The notes beneath the pieces are model-generated. The model did no database searches and was not told the origin of the DNA. It saw nothing but the letters and a program-made list of their open reading frames with translations. Of a stretch of DNA of 64,000 nucleotides, positions 27,431-36,709 are shown in pieces. Made by a program: the position numbers and the translations under genes. Positions within the stretch are counted from its first letter, which is position 1, and each line of letters begins with the position of its first letter. Source of the DNA: CAZEJS01 sp964512645 (lineage in GTDB: Bacteria; Actinomycetota; Geothermincolia; Fen-727; Anoxymicrobiaceae); assembly GCA_964512645.1 (NCBI GenBank), contig CAZEJS010000009.1, positions 24,575 to 88,574 of the forward strand, in the 5' to 3' direction.

Positions 27431-28204
27431 GTGAGCCTGAAGGTGACAGTCTGCGGAAGCTCCGGTGGGTACCCGGCCGCGGGTCGTGCCTGTTCGGGGT
27501 ATCTCCTGGAGAGCGGCGGGGGATCGCTGATGCTCGATATCGGCGCCGCCGCGCTTCCCAATATGTTGCGGTACATCGACGCCGACCGGCTCGACGGCCT
27601 GGCGTTGACGCACATGCACTACGACCATTACAGCGATATCTACGGGCTGTGCACCGCCAGGAGGTTCTGGGAGTCCGAGTTGCCCCCGGTCAGGCTCCTC
27701 GCACCTGGGGGAGCCTGGGGCACGATCGCCAGTCCGCTTTCCGAGAGCAGCCGTGAGGCGTTTTCGAGGTGCCTGGACATCAGCACGCCCCGGGAAGGAG
27801 AGCCCGTTGAGCTGGAGGGGTTCGAGGTAGCAGCGGCCCCGGCGTCGCACGTTGTGGAAGCGCTCTCATTCAAGGTGAGCGCCGAAGGCAGGTCCGTCTG
27901 CTACTCCGGTGATACGGAGGTGTGCGACGCGCTCCTCGAACTCGCGAGGGGCGTCGATCTGCTGATATGCGAGGCGACGTTCACCAGCGAGGTGGCGCAG
28001 AAGGCGCCCGGTCATATGTATGCTTCGGAAGCGGGGCGCGTGGCGCGCGAGGCCGGGGTGGGGGCACTGCTGCTTACACACCTGTGGCCCACGCTGGACG
28101 CTGAAAGGGCGCTGGAGGAAGCGGCTTCGGAATTTGCCGGGCCGGTGGACGTGGCTGTGGAAGGGCTGACGCAGTACGTGGGCCCGTTTCCGTGCCCAGT
28201 GTGA
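27431..28204 (+). CDS. MBL-fold metal-dependent hydrolase
   Basis: A 257-residue metallo-beta-lactamase-fold protein. It has LTHMHYDHYSD (HxHxDH metal motif), YSGDTEVCDALLELA and a late LLTHLWPT. The start of the chain (VTVCGSSGGYP) resembles RNase Z-like and cAMP-phosphodiesterase-like hydrolases; the substrate is unknown. I prefer GTG 27431, after GGAAGGTGA; GTG 27422, overlapping the murI stop, is possible. It sits in a tight run murI-MBL-rph-rdgB, an order common in Actinobacteria. Confidence 0.85.
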   Translation: MSLKVTVCGSSGGYPAAGRACSGYLLESGGGSLMLDIGAAALPNMLRYIDADRLDGLALTHMHYDHYSDIYGLCTARRFWESELPPVRLLAPGGAWGTIASPLSESSREAFSRCLDISTPREGEPVELEGFEVAAAPASHVVEALSFKVSAEGRSVCYSGDTEVCDALLELARGVDLLICEATFTSEVAQKAPGHMYASEAGRVAREAGVGALLLTHLWPTLDAERALEEAASEFAGPVDVAVEGLTQYVGPFPCPV

Positions 28205-28236
28205 GCAGGAGGGACAGGCGCGACAGGAGGTGCCAG

Positions 28237-28965
28237 GTGCTCAGGACCGACGGGAGAAGCCCTGACCAGGCGAGGCCGGTCAGGATGACCAGGAACTACA
28301 TTCCACACGCAGAGGGCTCAGTACTGATGGAACTGGGGCGCACGAGGGTAATCTGTGCGGTCACCTTCGAGGAGTCGGCCCCCCGGTTCCTGTCGGGCAC
28401 GGGGAGAGGCTGGATCACCGCGGAATACTCGATGCTTCCCCGTGCGACGTCGGAGAGGAGCAAACGCGAGGCGGTCGCGGGGCGCCAGGGCGGCAGGACC
28501 ATGGAGATCCAGAGGCTGATAGGGCGCTCGTTGAGGGCGGTGACGGACCTGACCGCCTTTCCCGAAAAGACGTTCTACGTCGACTGTGACGTCATAGAGG
28601 CCGACGGGGGCACCCGCACGGCGTCGATCACCGGGGCGTACGTGGCTCTCAGTGACGCGATCGACACCATGATCGACGAAGGGGCGGTTTCTGAGTCCCC
28701 GCTGAGGGGCAACGTGGCCGCGATCAGCACCGGGGTGGTGAGTGGGGTTCCCTGCCTCGATCTTTGCTTCGAGGAGGATTTCCACGCCGAGGTGGACATG
28801 AACCTCGTGGCCAACGATCGCGGCGAGATTATCGAGATACAGGGCACGTCCGAGCGCAAGCCTCTCTCCCGTGCCGGGCTCGACGCGATGATCGAGCTGG
28901 GAATGAAGGGGATCGACGAGCTCGTCGCCTACCAGAACGCGATCCTCTCCGGCGAACTGGGATGA
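28237..28965 (+). CDS. rph: Ribonuclease PH
   Basis: A 242-residue phosphorolytic exoribonuclease that trims tRNA 3' ends. Motifs are RTDGRSPDQARPVR, HAEGSVLMELGRTRV, EYSMLPRATSERSKRE, GRQGGRTMEIQRLIGRSLRA and DCDVIEADGGTRTASITG. I chose GTG 28237 because AGGAGG lies 6 bases upstream and the family begins there. Open frame extends upstream to 28192 into the preceding gene but lacks family similarity. Confidence 0.95.
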   Translation: MLRTDGRSPDQARPVRMTRNYIPHAEGSVLMELGRTRVICAVTFEESAPRFLSGTGRGWITAEYSMLPRATSERSKREAVAGRQGGRTMEIQRLIGRSLRAVTDLTAFPEKTFYVDCDVIEADGGTRTASITGAYVALSDAIDTMIDEGAVSESPLRGNVAAISTGVVSGVPCLDLCFEEDFHAEVDMNLVANDRGEIIEIQGTSERKPLSRAGLDAMIELGMKGIDELVAYQNAILSGELG

Positions 28966-28972
28966 CAAACGG

Positions 28973-29572
28973 GTGAAGATCGTCATTGCCTCGAGGAACC
29001 CGGGCAAAATCCGCGAGATACGCCACGTGCTCGGGGTTCCCGGCGTCGAGCTCCTCTCGGGCGAAGAGCTTGGGGACTGGCCCGAACCAGATGAGTCCGG
29101 CGCCACGTTCGAGGAAAACGCCCTCATCAAGGCGCTGGAGCTGATGCGCAGGTTCGGACATGCGGCCCTGGCCGACGATTCCGGGCTGATGGTGGATGCT
29201 CTGGGCGGAGAACCGGGGGTGCATTCCTCGCGCTACGCGGGGCCGGAGGGCGATGCCGGGCGGAACATGGAGAGGTTGCTGCGGGAGATGGAGGGGGTGC
29301 CCGAGCGGCGCAGGACCGCCAGGTTCGTCTGCGTCGTGGCGCTGGTCATGCCCTCAGGGCGCGAGGTTCTCACCCGCGGCACATGCGAGGGCGCGATACT
29401 CACCTTCGCCGTGGGCGGCGGGGGGTTCGGCTACGACCCGGTGTTCAGGCCGGACGGCTTCGATCGTTCGATGGCGGAGCTGTCGCTCGAGGAGAAGAGC
29501 GGCATCAGCCACCGCGGCGAAGCGCTGAGGGCGATGCGGGACGAGATAGGGCGTCTGCTGGAGGGCGCCTGA
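28973..29572 (+). CDS. rdgB: XTP/dITP diphosphatase (RdgB/HAM1 family)
   Basis: A 199-residue house-cleaning pyrophosphatase that removes non-canonical purine triphosphates. It has IASRNPGKIREI at the start, the FEENALIKA segment, ALADDSGLMVDALGGEPGVHSSRYAG, GGGGFGYDPVF and EKSGISHRGEAL. GTG 28973 starts 7 bases after the rph stop, so it is co-transcribed with rph. Confidence 0.94.
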   Translation: MKIVIASRNPGKIREIRHVLGVPGVELLSGEELGDWPEPDESGATFEENALIKALELMRRFGHAALADDSGLMVDALGGEPGVHSSRYAGPEGDAGRNMERLLREMEGVPERRRTARFVCVVALVMPSGREVLTRGTCEGAILTFAVGGGGFGYDPVFRPDGFDRSMAELSLEEKSGISHRGEALRAMRDEIGRLLEGA

Positions 29573-29602
29573 GAGTCCGACTCTTCGCGGCCGCCTGCAG
29601 CT

Positions 29603-30283
29603 TCAGTGGAGCGCAATGGCCAGCAATCCGCCGACCAACGCCGTTACTTCCCTGTCCACGAGCTCGGCGCACCTCGCCATGTCCTCAGGTGTTCCGCTCA
29701 GGGGGTCGTGTATCCCGCTGGCCTGGTAGAAGCAGGGCGCGAAGTGGGTCATCAGTTCCCTGGTGTCCATCTTCACCCCGGGTATCTGCCTGACTTTTTC
29801 GCGCGGGATCTCCCGTATCGCGGTGACCGCGTTCTCGAGACGCCGGGACAGTTCAGCCGGGTCGGGCCCCCTCGCATCGAGCTCCGGCGCGCCGGCCCCG
29901 GGCTCAATCCCACGCTCTTCGAGCAGCATCTCTATGGCGCCGTTGACCTCGACCAGGGAGTAGCACTTCTCCCTGTTGGCGGGAAATCTGTCTGCCAGCA
30001 CGTAACATTGCTGGCGGGTCATGGTGAGCGCGAGGGCCGCCCGGTCCATCATCGCGTCGTCGGCGATCGACGACGAGGACGCGCATGGCGGGACCCCGAT
30101 GTTCTCGAGCGCCCTGAGGGCCTCCCTGTGAGGAGGACTCCCCGGTTCGGCTTTGAGACCGCATGATTCGGCGGTGAGGATACCGGAATACCCCTGAAGC
30201 ATCTCCCGGGAGCGCGCCTCCAGCACGGACTCCGCCATCACGCTCCTCATTATGTTCCCGGCGCAGACGAAGAGTATTATCAA
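29603..30283 (-). CDS. Low-molecular-weight phosphotyrosine phosphatase family protein
   Basis: 226 residues from TTG 30283. The P-loop is VCAGNIMRSVMAE, keeping the nucleophile Cys, Asn and Arg of CxGNxCRSP but with Met in place of the second Cys. A late HDPLSGTPED matches the general-acid Asp region of LMW-PTP/arsenate-reductase-like proteins. It is about 70 residues longer than typical LMW-PTPs because of a central insertion. It starts 19 bases after the lipid-kinase-like gene, so both are probably one transcript. The substrate is unknown. Confidence 0.78.
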   Translation of the reverse strand: MIILFVCAGNIMRSVMAESVLEARSREMLQGYSGILTAESCGLKAEPGSPPHREALRALENIGVPPCASSSSIADDAMMDRAALALTMTRQQCYVLADRFPANREKCYSLVEVNGAIEMLLEERGIEPGAGAPELDARGPDPAELSRRLENAVTAIREIPREKVRQIPGVKMDTRELMTHFAPCFYQASGIHDPLSGTPEDMARCAELVDREVTALVGGLLAIALH

Positions 30284-30302
30284 CCTGGGGCTCCCGGCGG
30301 AC

Positions 30303-31289
30303 TCAGGATTTGCCGTTGGACGGGGCGGCGAGGACGTTCAGGACCTGGCGATCGACGGAGAGCTTGAACCTGGTGCCGCGAGGATAGAAGAAGACCTCCC
30401 CGTCCTCCTGAGACCAGACGTCGTCCAGCATCTCTATCTCGGCGCTGTCGCAGATGATGCGCTCGACCTGCTTGAACCTGAAGTGCAATCCCCAGATCAT
30501 CGAGACCGCGGCGATGAGCGACTTGAGGCCGCTCATGGGTTTGACCAGCGCTATGTGGATGGCGCCGTCGTCCGGCCTCGCGCCGGGGGCGACCTTGAGG
30601 TTCTGGCCGTAGGTCTCGATGTTGGCGTTGAAAATGCCGATGACCTTGCCCTCGTAACTCAGCCCCCCGGCCTTGAAGCGCACCTTGTACAGGTCCATCC
30701 CCCGGAAGATGCACCGCGCGGCCACTTTCAGAGAAGCGTACCAGTAGCCGGGCACACCGAAGCGCTTGTACTTCTGAGAGCGCCTGGCGAGGTCGCCGTC
30801 GAGGCCGACCCCGAAGATGTTGCTGCAGTACTTGACCCGATCCCCGTCGTCCACGTCCACGCGCAGGAGGTCTATCGAGCGGATGTTGAACTCGACCATG
30901 GCCTCGAGCGCCTTGTCGATCGACCCGATGCGCAGCGCGCGGCAGAAGTCGTTGGCGGTGCCGGCGGGCATCGGGACGAGCACCACGTTCTTGTTGGAGC
31001 GGGAGAGCATGATGTTGTTTATCACCTGGTTGATTGCGCCGTCCCCGCCGAAGACCATTATGATCCGGGAGCCGCCGAACCTCTTGGACCAGAACTCCAT
31101 CGTCTGGCCCACATCGTCCGGGTGGTCAGTCGAGGTCTCCTCCAGGTTCATTCCCTCGCGGCGTATGAGGCTCCTGACGCTGGACGCTTTCTCGGGCCCG
31201 CGCCTGCTCATCGGGTTGACCACGACCAGGAGGCGCTCTTCTATGGTCTTTATCCTGTCCACAAGCCGTCGTCGTTCAGGGTTAGTCAT
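30303..31289 (-). CDS. Diacylglycerol kinase-like lipid kinase
   Basis: 328 residues of the DAGK catalytic family (DgkB/YegS-like). It shows LLVVVNPMSRRG, the nucleotide loop VFGGDGAINQVI (GGDGT variant with Ala) and MPAGTANDFCRAL. The second domain ends in VFFYPRGTRFKLSV. Such enzymes phosphorylate diacylglycerol or related lipids at the membrane. I chose ATG 31289, which follows GGAGGAGGGC; a longer open frame upstream runs into the divergent leader. A glycerophosphodiesterase gene is divergent 129 bases away. Confidence 0.87.
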   Translation of the reverse strand: MTNPERRRLVDRIKTIEERLLVVVNPMSRRGPEKASSVRSLIRREGMNLEETSTDHPDDVGQTMEFWSKRFGGSRIIMVFGGDGAINQVINNIMLSRSNKNVVLVPMPAGTANDFCRALRIGSIDKALEAMVEFNIRSIDLLRVDVDDGDRVKYCSNIFGVGLDGDLARRSQKYKRFGVPGYWYASLKVAARCIFRGMDLYKVRFKAGGLSYEGKVIGIFNANIETYGQNLKVAPGARPDDGAIHIALVKPMSGLKSLIAAVSMIWGLHFRFKQVERIICDSAEIEMLDDVWSQEDGEVFFYPRGTRFKLSVDRQVLNVLAAPSNGKS

Positions 31290-31418
31290 CTGCAGCCCTC
31301 CTCCGGAGGAGTGAAAGTATATCATACGGGAGGGGCGACGTCGGGTGGGACGGCGCTGCCGGCGCCAGGCGAGGCCCCGAGGGCACGGCACGACCGCGGA
31401 GACTCCGGGGGAGGTCCG

Positions 31419-32108
31419 ATGAGGCTGATCGCGCACCGGGGAGGCAGAGGTTTTGGCACAGACAACACGCTGGAGGCGATGGAGAAGGCGGTGCGCGCGG
31501 GCGTCCGCGCGATAGAGATAGATGTCAGGCGGACCGGGGACGGTGAGCTTGCGATCTGCCACGACGCGACTATCTGGGGACGGCTGGTGAAGAACATGAC
31601 CTACCAGGAACTCCGGCAGACGTCCCCGGACAGGCCGCTTTTTCGGGAGGTGCTCGAGGCGCTCGCCGGCTGGGTGGCGTTCAACGTCGAGATAAAAGAG
31701 GCCCCGGCCGTAGAAGTCGCCGCACTCCTGGAGGCGTACGCGGTGGCCGCGGATACCGTCGTGACGTCGTTTGACTGGGACACCATCGGCGATTACAACG
31801 AGGCGTGCCCGGGCGCGCTAACGGGTCATCTGTACAGGATGCCGTATGGCTGGAAGAAGAAGGTCACCAGGTCCAGGCGGATGGGGTGCGGGCTTATCGC
31901 GCCGTACTTCAACAGCATCGACGAGGAGCTCGTCCGTACAGCCCACGCGACCGGTCTCGAGGTCTACGCGTGGACGGTCAACAACGATGGCGATTTCGCC
32001 AGGCTGTACGGCTGGGGGGTGGACGCGGTTATAACCGACCGCTACCTCCACATGGAGGGCCTGCTCGCCAGGCTGGAGACGGGGAAGGGCGACGGTCAAC
32101 CCGCGTAG
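31419..32108 (+). CDS. Glycerophosphodiester phosphodiesterase family protein
   Basis: A 229-residue TIM-barrel GDPD. LIAHRGGRGFGTDNTLEAM carries the catalytic His and has Asp where Glu (ENT) is usual. AIEIDVRRTGDGELAICHD supplies the metal ligands and second His, and FNVEIKE and YAWTVNN complete the signature. It hydrolyses glycerophosphodiesters to glycerol-3-P. ATG 31419 follows GGGGGAGG closely. No signal peptide, so it is cytoplasmic. It is divergent from the lipid kinase-like gene, hinting at a phospholipid-turnover locus. Confidence 0.88.
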   Translation: MRLIAHRGGRGFGTDNTLEAMEKAVRAGVRAIEIDVRRTGDGELAICHDATIWGRLVKNMTYQELRQTSPDRPLFREVLEALAGWVAFNVEIKEAPAVEVAALLEAYAVAADTVVTSFDWDTIGDYNEACPGALTGHLYRMPYGWKKKVTRSRRMGCGLIAPYFNSIDEELVRTAHATGLEVYAWTVNNDGDFARLYGWGVDAVITDRYLHMEGLLARLETGKGDGQPA

Positions 32109-32224
32109 CCGCCGGGGCGCAGCACGGCCGGGTCCGGAATGCGAATGTAATCACTGGCGCTGGCGCGCGCCCGCGTCTTCGAAGGCTTCAGCCTGGAGGG
32201 CGGCGTCGAGGGCGCCCGTCCGGC

Positions 32225-33385
32225 TCAGACCCTGTGCGCGCCGTCACCCGGGCCGGTTATCACGAATTCAGCGTCGTAGTGCGTGGCCTGCCAGTAGAAG
32301 CCCGGCACCCTGCGGAGGTATCTCTCGACGTTATCCGCCTTGACCAGGGCGACCACGCACCCGCCGAATCCGGCTCCGGTCATGCGGCACCCCAGGACTC
32401 CCTGCTGCTCGAGGGATATCTCCTGCAGCGCGTCCAGCTCAGGGCTGGAGACCTCGTAGAGGTCACGCAGCGACTCGTGGGAGCGGTTCATCAGGTGCCC
32501 GAGGGTCTTGGCGTCGCCGCGCTCCAGGCAGCGGGCCGCTTCCTCGACCCGCGTGTTCTCGAAGATCACGTGCTCGGCCCGCCTGGCCAGCACCTCCGGG
32601 ATGGCGTACCGCGCCCGCTCGAATTCGCTGATAGTGATGTCCGCCAGGCTCTCCCTGTGGCCCAGTTTGGCGGAGAGTTCCTCCAGGGCCCGGGCGCACT
32701 CGTGCCGCCTGGTGTTGTATTCGGAGGTCGCCAGGGTGCGTTTAACGCCCGTGTGGCCAATAACCACCACTACGTCCCTGATATTGAAGGGGACGTACCG
32801 GAAATCCATCGTCCCGCAGTTCAACAGGATGGCATGTCCTTTCTTGCCGTAAGCCACGGTGAACTGGTCCATGACGCCGCAGAAGACACCCACGAAATCG
32901 TTCTCGGCCCGCCTTCCCACCTTCACCTCGTCGGAGGCGGACAACTCGCAGCCCAGGCTGCGGAAGCCCAGCGCGGTCACGATCTCGATCGAAGCCGAAG
33001 ACGAGAGCCCGGAGTCCAGGGGCAGGTCGCCGAAATACAGCGCGTCGAAAGGAGGCAGGTCCGGGCACTGCCGGCGGGCGAACTTGTAGACACCGCGGAC
33101 GTAATCGGCCCAGTCGCTCTGCTTCTGGATGTCGTCGGGGAGTATCCGGGCGTCGAGGTCAACGTTCTCGGAGTACAGCCGTGCCGGCGGGAGCTCCGAC
33201 TTGCGTATCAACATGTAGTTGCCCTGCTCGATGGCGATCGGCAGCACGTACCCGCCGTTGTAGTCGGTGTGTTCGCCGATGAGGTTCACCCTGCCCGGCG
33301 CGAAGTAGGTGTCTATTGTCCCGCCGCGGCCGAAGCGGGACTCGAATTCCAGCAGCCTCTTTCCGATTTCGGATGTGTCTAACAA
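32225..33385 (-). CDS. galK: Galactokinase
   Basis: A 386-residue GHMP kinase with the galactokinase signature GRVNLIGEHTDYNGG near the N-terminus. The ATP-binding PLDSGLSSSASIEI and the C-terminal GAGFGGCVVAL follow. It makes galactose-1-phosphate. The start is TTG 33385 (MLDTSEIG) with GGGAG upstream. It lies 111 bases downstream of galT on the same strand, forming a short Leloir pathway locus; galE and galM are not in the window. Confidence 0.94.
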   Translation of the reverse strand: MLDTSEIGKRLLEFESRFGRGGTIDTYFAPGRVNLIGEHTDYNGGYVLPIAIEQGNYMLIRKSELPPARLYSENVDLDARILPDDIQKQSDWADYVRGVYKFARRQCPDLPPFDALYFGDLPLDSGLSSSASIEIVTALGFRSLGCELSASDEVKVGRRAENDFVGVFCGVMDQFTVAYGKKGHAILLNCGTMDFRYVPFNIRDVVVVIGHTGVKRTLATSEYNTRRHECARALEELSAKLGHRESLADITISEFERARYAIPEVLARRAEHVIFENTRVEEAARCLERGDAKTLGHLMNRSHESLRDLYEVSSPELDALQEISLEQQGVLGCRMTGAGFGGCVVALVKADNVERYLRRVPGFYWQATHYDAEFVITGPGDGAHRV

Positions 33386-33457
33386 CGGATCTCCCGGGGT
33401 CCATGCTCGGGCGGGTAACGGAGCGCCCCCTCCCGTGTCTCTTCAACGGTCGCCTCT

Positions 33458-33463
33458 ATTATA
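33458..33463 (-). promoter_or_regulatory. Possible -10 element for galK
   Basis: TATAAT on the minus strand lies in the 111-base galT-galK gap, about 70 bases before the galK start. A matching -35 is not obvious. Confidence 0.35.
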
Positions 33464-33496
33464 GGGCATGAAGCCGCGGCCGGAGGCGGGTGGCTG

Positions 33497-34471
33497 CTAC
33501 TGAAGCGATGCCAGTTGCTCGCGCACCAGCGGCCTCAGTTCGGCCGCCTTGTCCTCCGGGCTGGTGTCGTTGATCGTCGCCCAGGCGCCGGTCTCGCTGG
33601 ACGCGTTGAACTTCAGCTTGTCCCTGGCGCGCATCGGAGGGTAGAACTCGATGTGAAAATGGTTGTACGGGTATTCCGCCCCGTCCGTCGGGTCCTGGTG
33701 CATGCACATCATGTACGGGAACGGTACCCCGAAGAGCGCGTCGTACGCTCCGGTTACGCACTTCAGCGCCTTCGCGAGCCCGCGCTTCCGCTCGCCGCTC
33801 ATCCGCGGCAGCGAGCCCGTGTGGTCCGTGGGGAGTACGTACACCTGGTAAGGGAACTCGGCGAACGGGGGCACGAAGGCGACGAAGCCGTCAGAGTCGT
33901 AGACGACCCTCCGGCCGTCGTCGCGCTCGCGGGCGATGAGGTCGCAGAAGAGGCAGCGGCCGTGCGCGGCGTAGTGTTCCGAGGCGCTGGCGAGCTCCAC
34001 CTGTACCTTCAGCGGCATGAAGGAGTAGGCGTATATCTGGCCGTGGGGGTGGTGCATGGTCACACCGACCTCTTCGCCCCGGTTCTCGAAGATGAAGACG
34101 TAGTCGATGCCCTCGATGGCGCCCAGTTCTTCGTACCGCTGCGCCCAGTGCTCCACGAGCTTCGTTATGTGGTCGAGCGGGAGTTCGGGCAGCGTTATGT
34201 CGTGCCTGGGTGAATAGAGCGTGACCTCGCAGTGCCCGTACGCCGGCCTCACCGGGATCAGGTCGTCCCCGGTGACGTCCGGCCGCCCGGGTTCGAGCTC
34301 GAGGGACGGGAAATCGTTTGGGTAGGCGTAGATGTCGAAGTCGTCCGGAACCCTGCCGGAGCCGGGGCAGAACGGGCACCGGACGCTGGAGTCGAGCAGG
34401 GGCCTGTTCTGCCGGTGCGAGGACATGATGACCCAGGTTCGCAGTATTGGGTTCCAGCGTAGCTCGGCCAC
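33497..34471 (-). CDS. galT: Galactose-1-phosphate uridylyltransferase
   Basis: A 324-residue HIT-superfamily enzyme. It has RWNPILRTWVIMSSHRQNRP at the start, the first zinc pair CPFCPGS, a later CLFCDL, and the active-site HHPHGQIYAY (HPH motif). It transfers UMP between UDP-glucose and galactose-1-P. The start is GTG 34471. It is 6 bases from the stop codon of the ABC permease, so galT-galK may be part of a longer minus-strand transcript. Confidence 0.94.
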   Translation of the reverse strand: MAELRWNPILRTWVIMSSHRQNRPLLDSSVRCPFCPGSGRVPDDFDIYAYPNDFPSLELEPGRPDVTGDDLIPVRPAYGHCEVTLYSPRHDITLPELPLDHITKLVEHWAQRYEELGAIEGIDYVFIFENRGEEVGVTMHHPHGQIYAYSFMPLKVQVELASASEHYAAHGRCLFCDLIARERDDGRRVVYDSDGFVAFVPPFAEFPYQVYVLPTDHTGSLPRMSGERKRGLAKALKCVTGAYDALFGVPFPYMMCMHQDPTDGAEYPYNHFHIEFYPPMRARDKLKFNASSETGAWATINDTSPEDKAAELRPLVREQLASLQ

Positions 34472-34477
34472 GGAGCA

Positions 34478-35587
34478 TCACTCCCAGCGGAACAGCTTGA
34501 CGGCTGCCGCGAAACAGGCCAGCCCCATGCCGGCGAGGATGATTGTGTCCAGCCAGATGTCTCCGGGGCCCTTGCCCTGGACCATGACTTTGCGGAGCGC
34601 GTCCCCGAGGTAGTAGAGGGGAAGGCACCTGGCGATCACCGCGAGGAAAGGCGGCATTATCGACAGCGGGAAGAAGACCCCGGAGAGAAACATCATCGGG
34701 AAGGCTATGGCGTTGGACGCCATCTCCGCGGTCTTGAGCGTTTTCGCGACCGAGGCCACCAGGAAGCCCAGGGCCAGAAAAGCCGCCGAGCCCAGGATGA
34801 CGACGAACACGATGAAGAACCAGTTGCCGTGGATGCGGACCCGGAAGACGGCCCATCCGACAAGCAGCAGGAGCGCCGCCTGGACGAGAGACATGATCAG
34901 CGCCGAGGCGATCTCGCTGCCGAGGAACCGGGACAGGGGCAGGGGCGAGACCTTGACCCTCCTGAGTATCCCTTTCTCCCGGTACTGGACGAAGGCAAGG
35001 CTCAGGCCGAGCAGTCCGGAGGTCATGAGTGTCATCGCCAGGATGCCCGGCACGATGAAATCGACGTACCTGAGGTCGCTGGAAGTGACCGCCTTCTCGG
35101 TCACCTTGACGATATCGTCCGGGCTTATAACGTTCGGCGCGAACCGCCTGGCCATGCCCACGGCTATCTCTCCCATTACCTGGCGGAGGACGCTGCCGGT
35201 TACTTCCGACACCGTCATGCTCGATTTGTCGACGTAGATGGTGGCGCTTCCCGGGCGCTGGTTCTCCAGCGAGGCCTCGAAACCCCTGTCCAGCACCAGG
35301 ACCGCGTTCAACCTGCCGTCGGAGAGCTTTCTCTTGAGGTCTCCTTCTCTGCCGGTGGTGACGTCGAACGCCTCGATCTTTCTCAAGCTCGAGACGATCG
35401 CCCCGGTCACGGCGCTGTTGTCGAGGTCCGCAACCCCCAGGCTGATGTTCGCGTTCCCCGACCTGCCGAACACCGAGCCCAGCAGGAGCATCAGCAGCAC
35501 CGGGAACAGGAACATCCAGAAGAGGGCGACCTTCTCCCGGCAGGTCATCTTCAGGCTGGCGCCCAGGAACTTGAGGAACCGCTTCAC
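34478..35587 (-). CDS. ABC-2 type transporter permease
   Basis: A 369-residue membrane protein with one N-terminal membrane segment (VALFWMFLFPVLLMLLLGSVFG) and an extracellular domain of about 170 residues. A cluster of five or so membrane segments at the C-terminus (from VDFIVPGILAMTLMTSGLLG) completes the layout of YhgE/DrrB-like exporters. GTG 35587 follows AGGAGG by 8 bases and overlaps the ATPase stop by 4 bases. The substrate is unknown. Confidence 0.88.
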   Translation of the reverse strand: MKRFLKFLGASLKMTCREKVALFWMFLFPVLLMLLLGSVFGRSGNANISLGVADLDNSAVTGAIVSSLRKIEAFDVTTGREGDLKRKLSDGRLNAVLVLDRGFEASLENQRPGSATIYVDKSSMTVSEVTGSVLRQVMGEIAVGMARRFAPNVISPDDIVKVTEKAVTSSDLRYVDFIVPGILAMTLMTSGLLGLSLAFVQYREKGILRRVKVSPLPLSRFLGSEIASALIMSLVQAALLLLVGWAVFRVRIHGNWFFIVFVVILGSAAFLALGFLVASVAKTLKTAEMASNAIAFPMMFLSGVFFPLSIMPPFLAVIARCLPLYYLGDALRKVMVQGKGPGDIWLDTIILAGMGLACFAAAVKLFRWE

Positions 35588-36498
35588 GAACGGATCCTCC
35601 TGCCGGTGATCTTCAGGAAGACGTCCTCCAGGGAAGCTCTCTTCATCGTCACCTCGTCGGCCCGGGCCCCGCCCTGATAAGCCGCCGCGAATATCCCGAC
35701 GAGCGTTTCCTGGGGGGACATCGTGGTGACGGTGTACTCCCCGCCGCCGCCGCGCACGGCCTCGACGCCGGAGATCCCGGCGACCGCCCCGTCCTCCAGC
35801 GGGGGAGTCAGCCTGAAGGAGATGTTGCTCCCCGGCGCGTAGCGGTCTATCAGCTCGCCGGGCCTGCCCAGAGCGATGATCCTGCCCTGGTCCATGACCG
35901 CCACGCGGTCGCACAGGCGCTCGGCCTCTTCGATGTAGTGCGAAGTTATGACGACAGTCTTCTCCGCCGAGCGGAGCCCTTCGACTATCTCCCAGATGTT
36001 GCGCCGCGCCTGCGGATCGAGCCCCGTGGTCGGCTCGTCGAGGAAGATTATCTTAGGGTCGTTCACCAGCGCCAGTGCGATGGAAACCCGCTTGTGCTGG
36101 CCCCCGGACAGTTCCGCGAGCATGCTGTCACGCCTGTCCTTCAGCCCGACTGTCTCCAGCAGCGTCTCCGGGTCCAGTCGTGTCGCGTAGAAAGATCCGA
36201 AGAGGTCCATGGTTTCGAATACCGTGAGGTTGTCGAAAAACACGGTGGTCTGAAGCTGGACCCCTATCAGCTCCTTGATCTTCCTGGAGTCCCGTCGCAC
36301 GTCCAGGCCATCGACCAGGATTTCCCCCGAATCGGGCTCGCGCAGGGTCTCGATCATCTCCAGCGTGGTCGTCTTTCCCGCGCCGTTGGGGCCGAGGATG
36401 CCGAACACCTCCCGGTCGCGCACCTCGAAGGAGACGCCGTCGACCGCCGCCAGTGCGCCGTAGCTCTTGTTAAGGTCGGTAACGCTTATCGCAGGCAA
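35584..36498 (-). CDS. ABC transporter ATP-binding protein
   Basis: A 304-residue ATPase of the DrrA/CcmA-like exporter class. It has Walker A GPNGAGKTTT, signature LSGGQHKRVSIA, Walker B IIFLDEPTTGLD and switch His in VITSHYIEE. A C-terminal domain of about 90 residues follows, typical of drug/lipid exporters. I chose TTG 36498, which follows AAAGGA by 7 bases; the open frame upstream lacks similarity. It is translationally coupled to its permease. Confidence 0.92.
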   Translation of the reverse strand: MPAISVTDLNKSYGALAAVDGVSFEVRDREVFGILGPNGAGKTTTLEMIETLREPDSGEILVDGLDVRRDSRKIKELIGVQLQTTVFFDNLTVFETMDLFGSFYATRLDPETLLETVGLKDRRDSMLAELSGGQHKRVSIALALVNDPKIIFLDEPTTGLDPQARRNIWEIVEGLRSAEKTVVITSHYIEEAERLCDRVAVMDQGRIIALGRPGELIDRYAPGSNISFRLTPPLEDGAVAGISGVEAVRGGGGEYTVTTMSPQETLVGIFAAAYQGGARADEVTMKRASLEDVFLKITGRRIRS

Positions 36499-36709
36499 GA
36501 TGTGTCCTTTCGTCCCCGGGTGCCAGAAGCCGGGATTCAACAGAAAGGATATCACGCGGCGCCCGTCGTTCAAACGAAACCCCTCCCGGAATCCCGGGTG
36601 CCTTGCAGGGCGCTCCGGTGAGCGCGGAACGATGCTCCCGGGGGGGTCGTGTTCGGTGGCAATCGGGTACAATATGTCTGCCCTTGCCCTATCCCGAGGA
36701 GGCGTCTGA

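Noticed and set aside
31805..33382. 525-codon plus-strand open frame
   Set aside because: Antisense to galK, which carries all galactokinase signatures on the minus strand.
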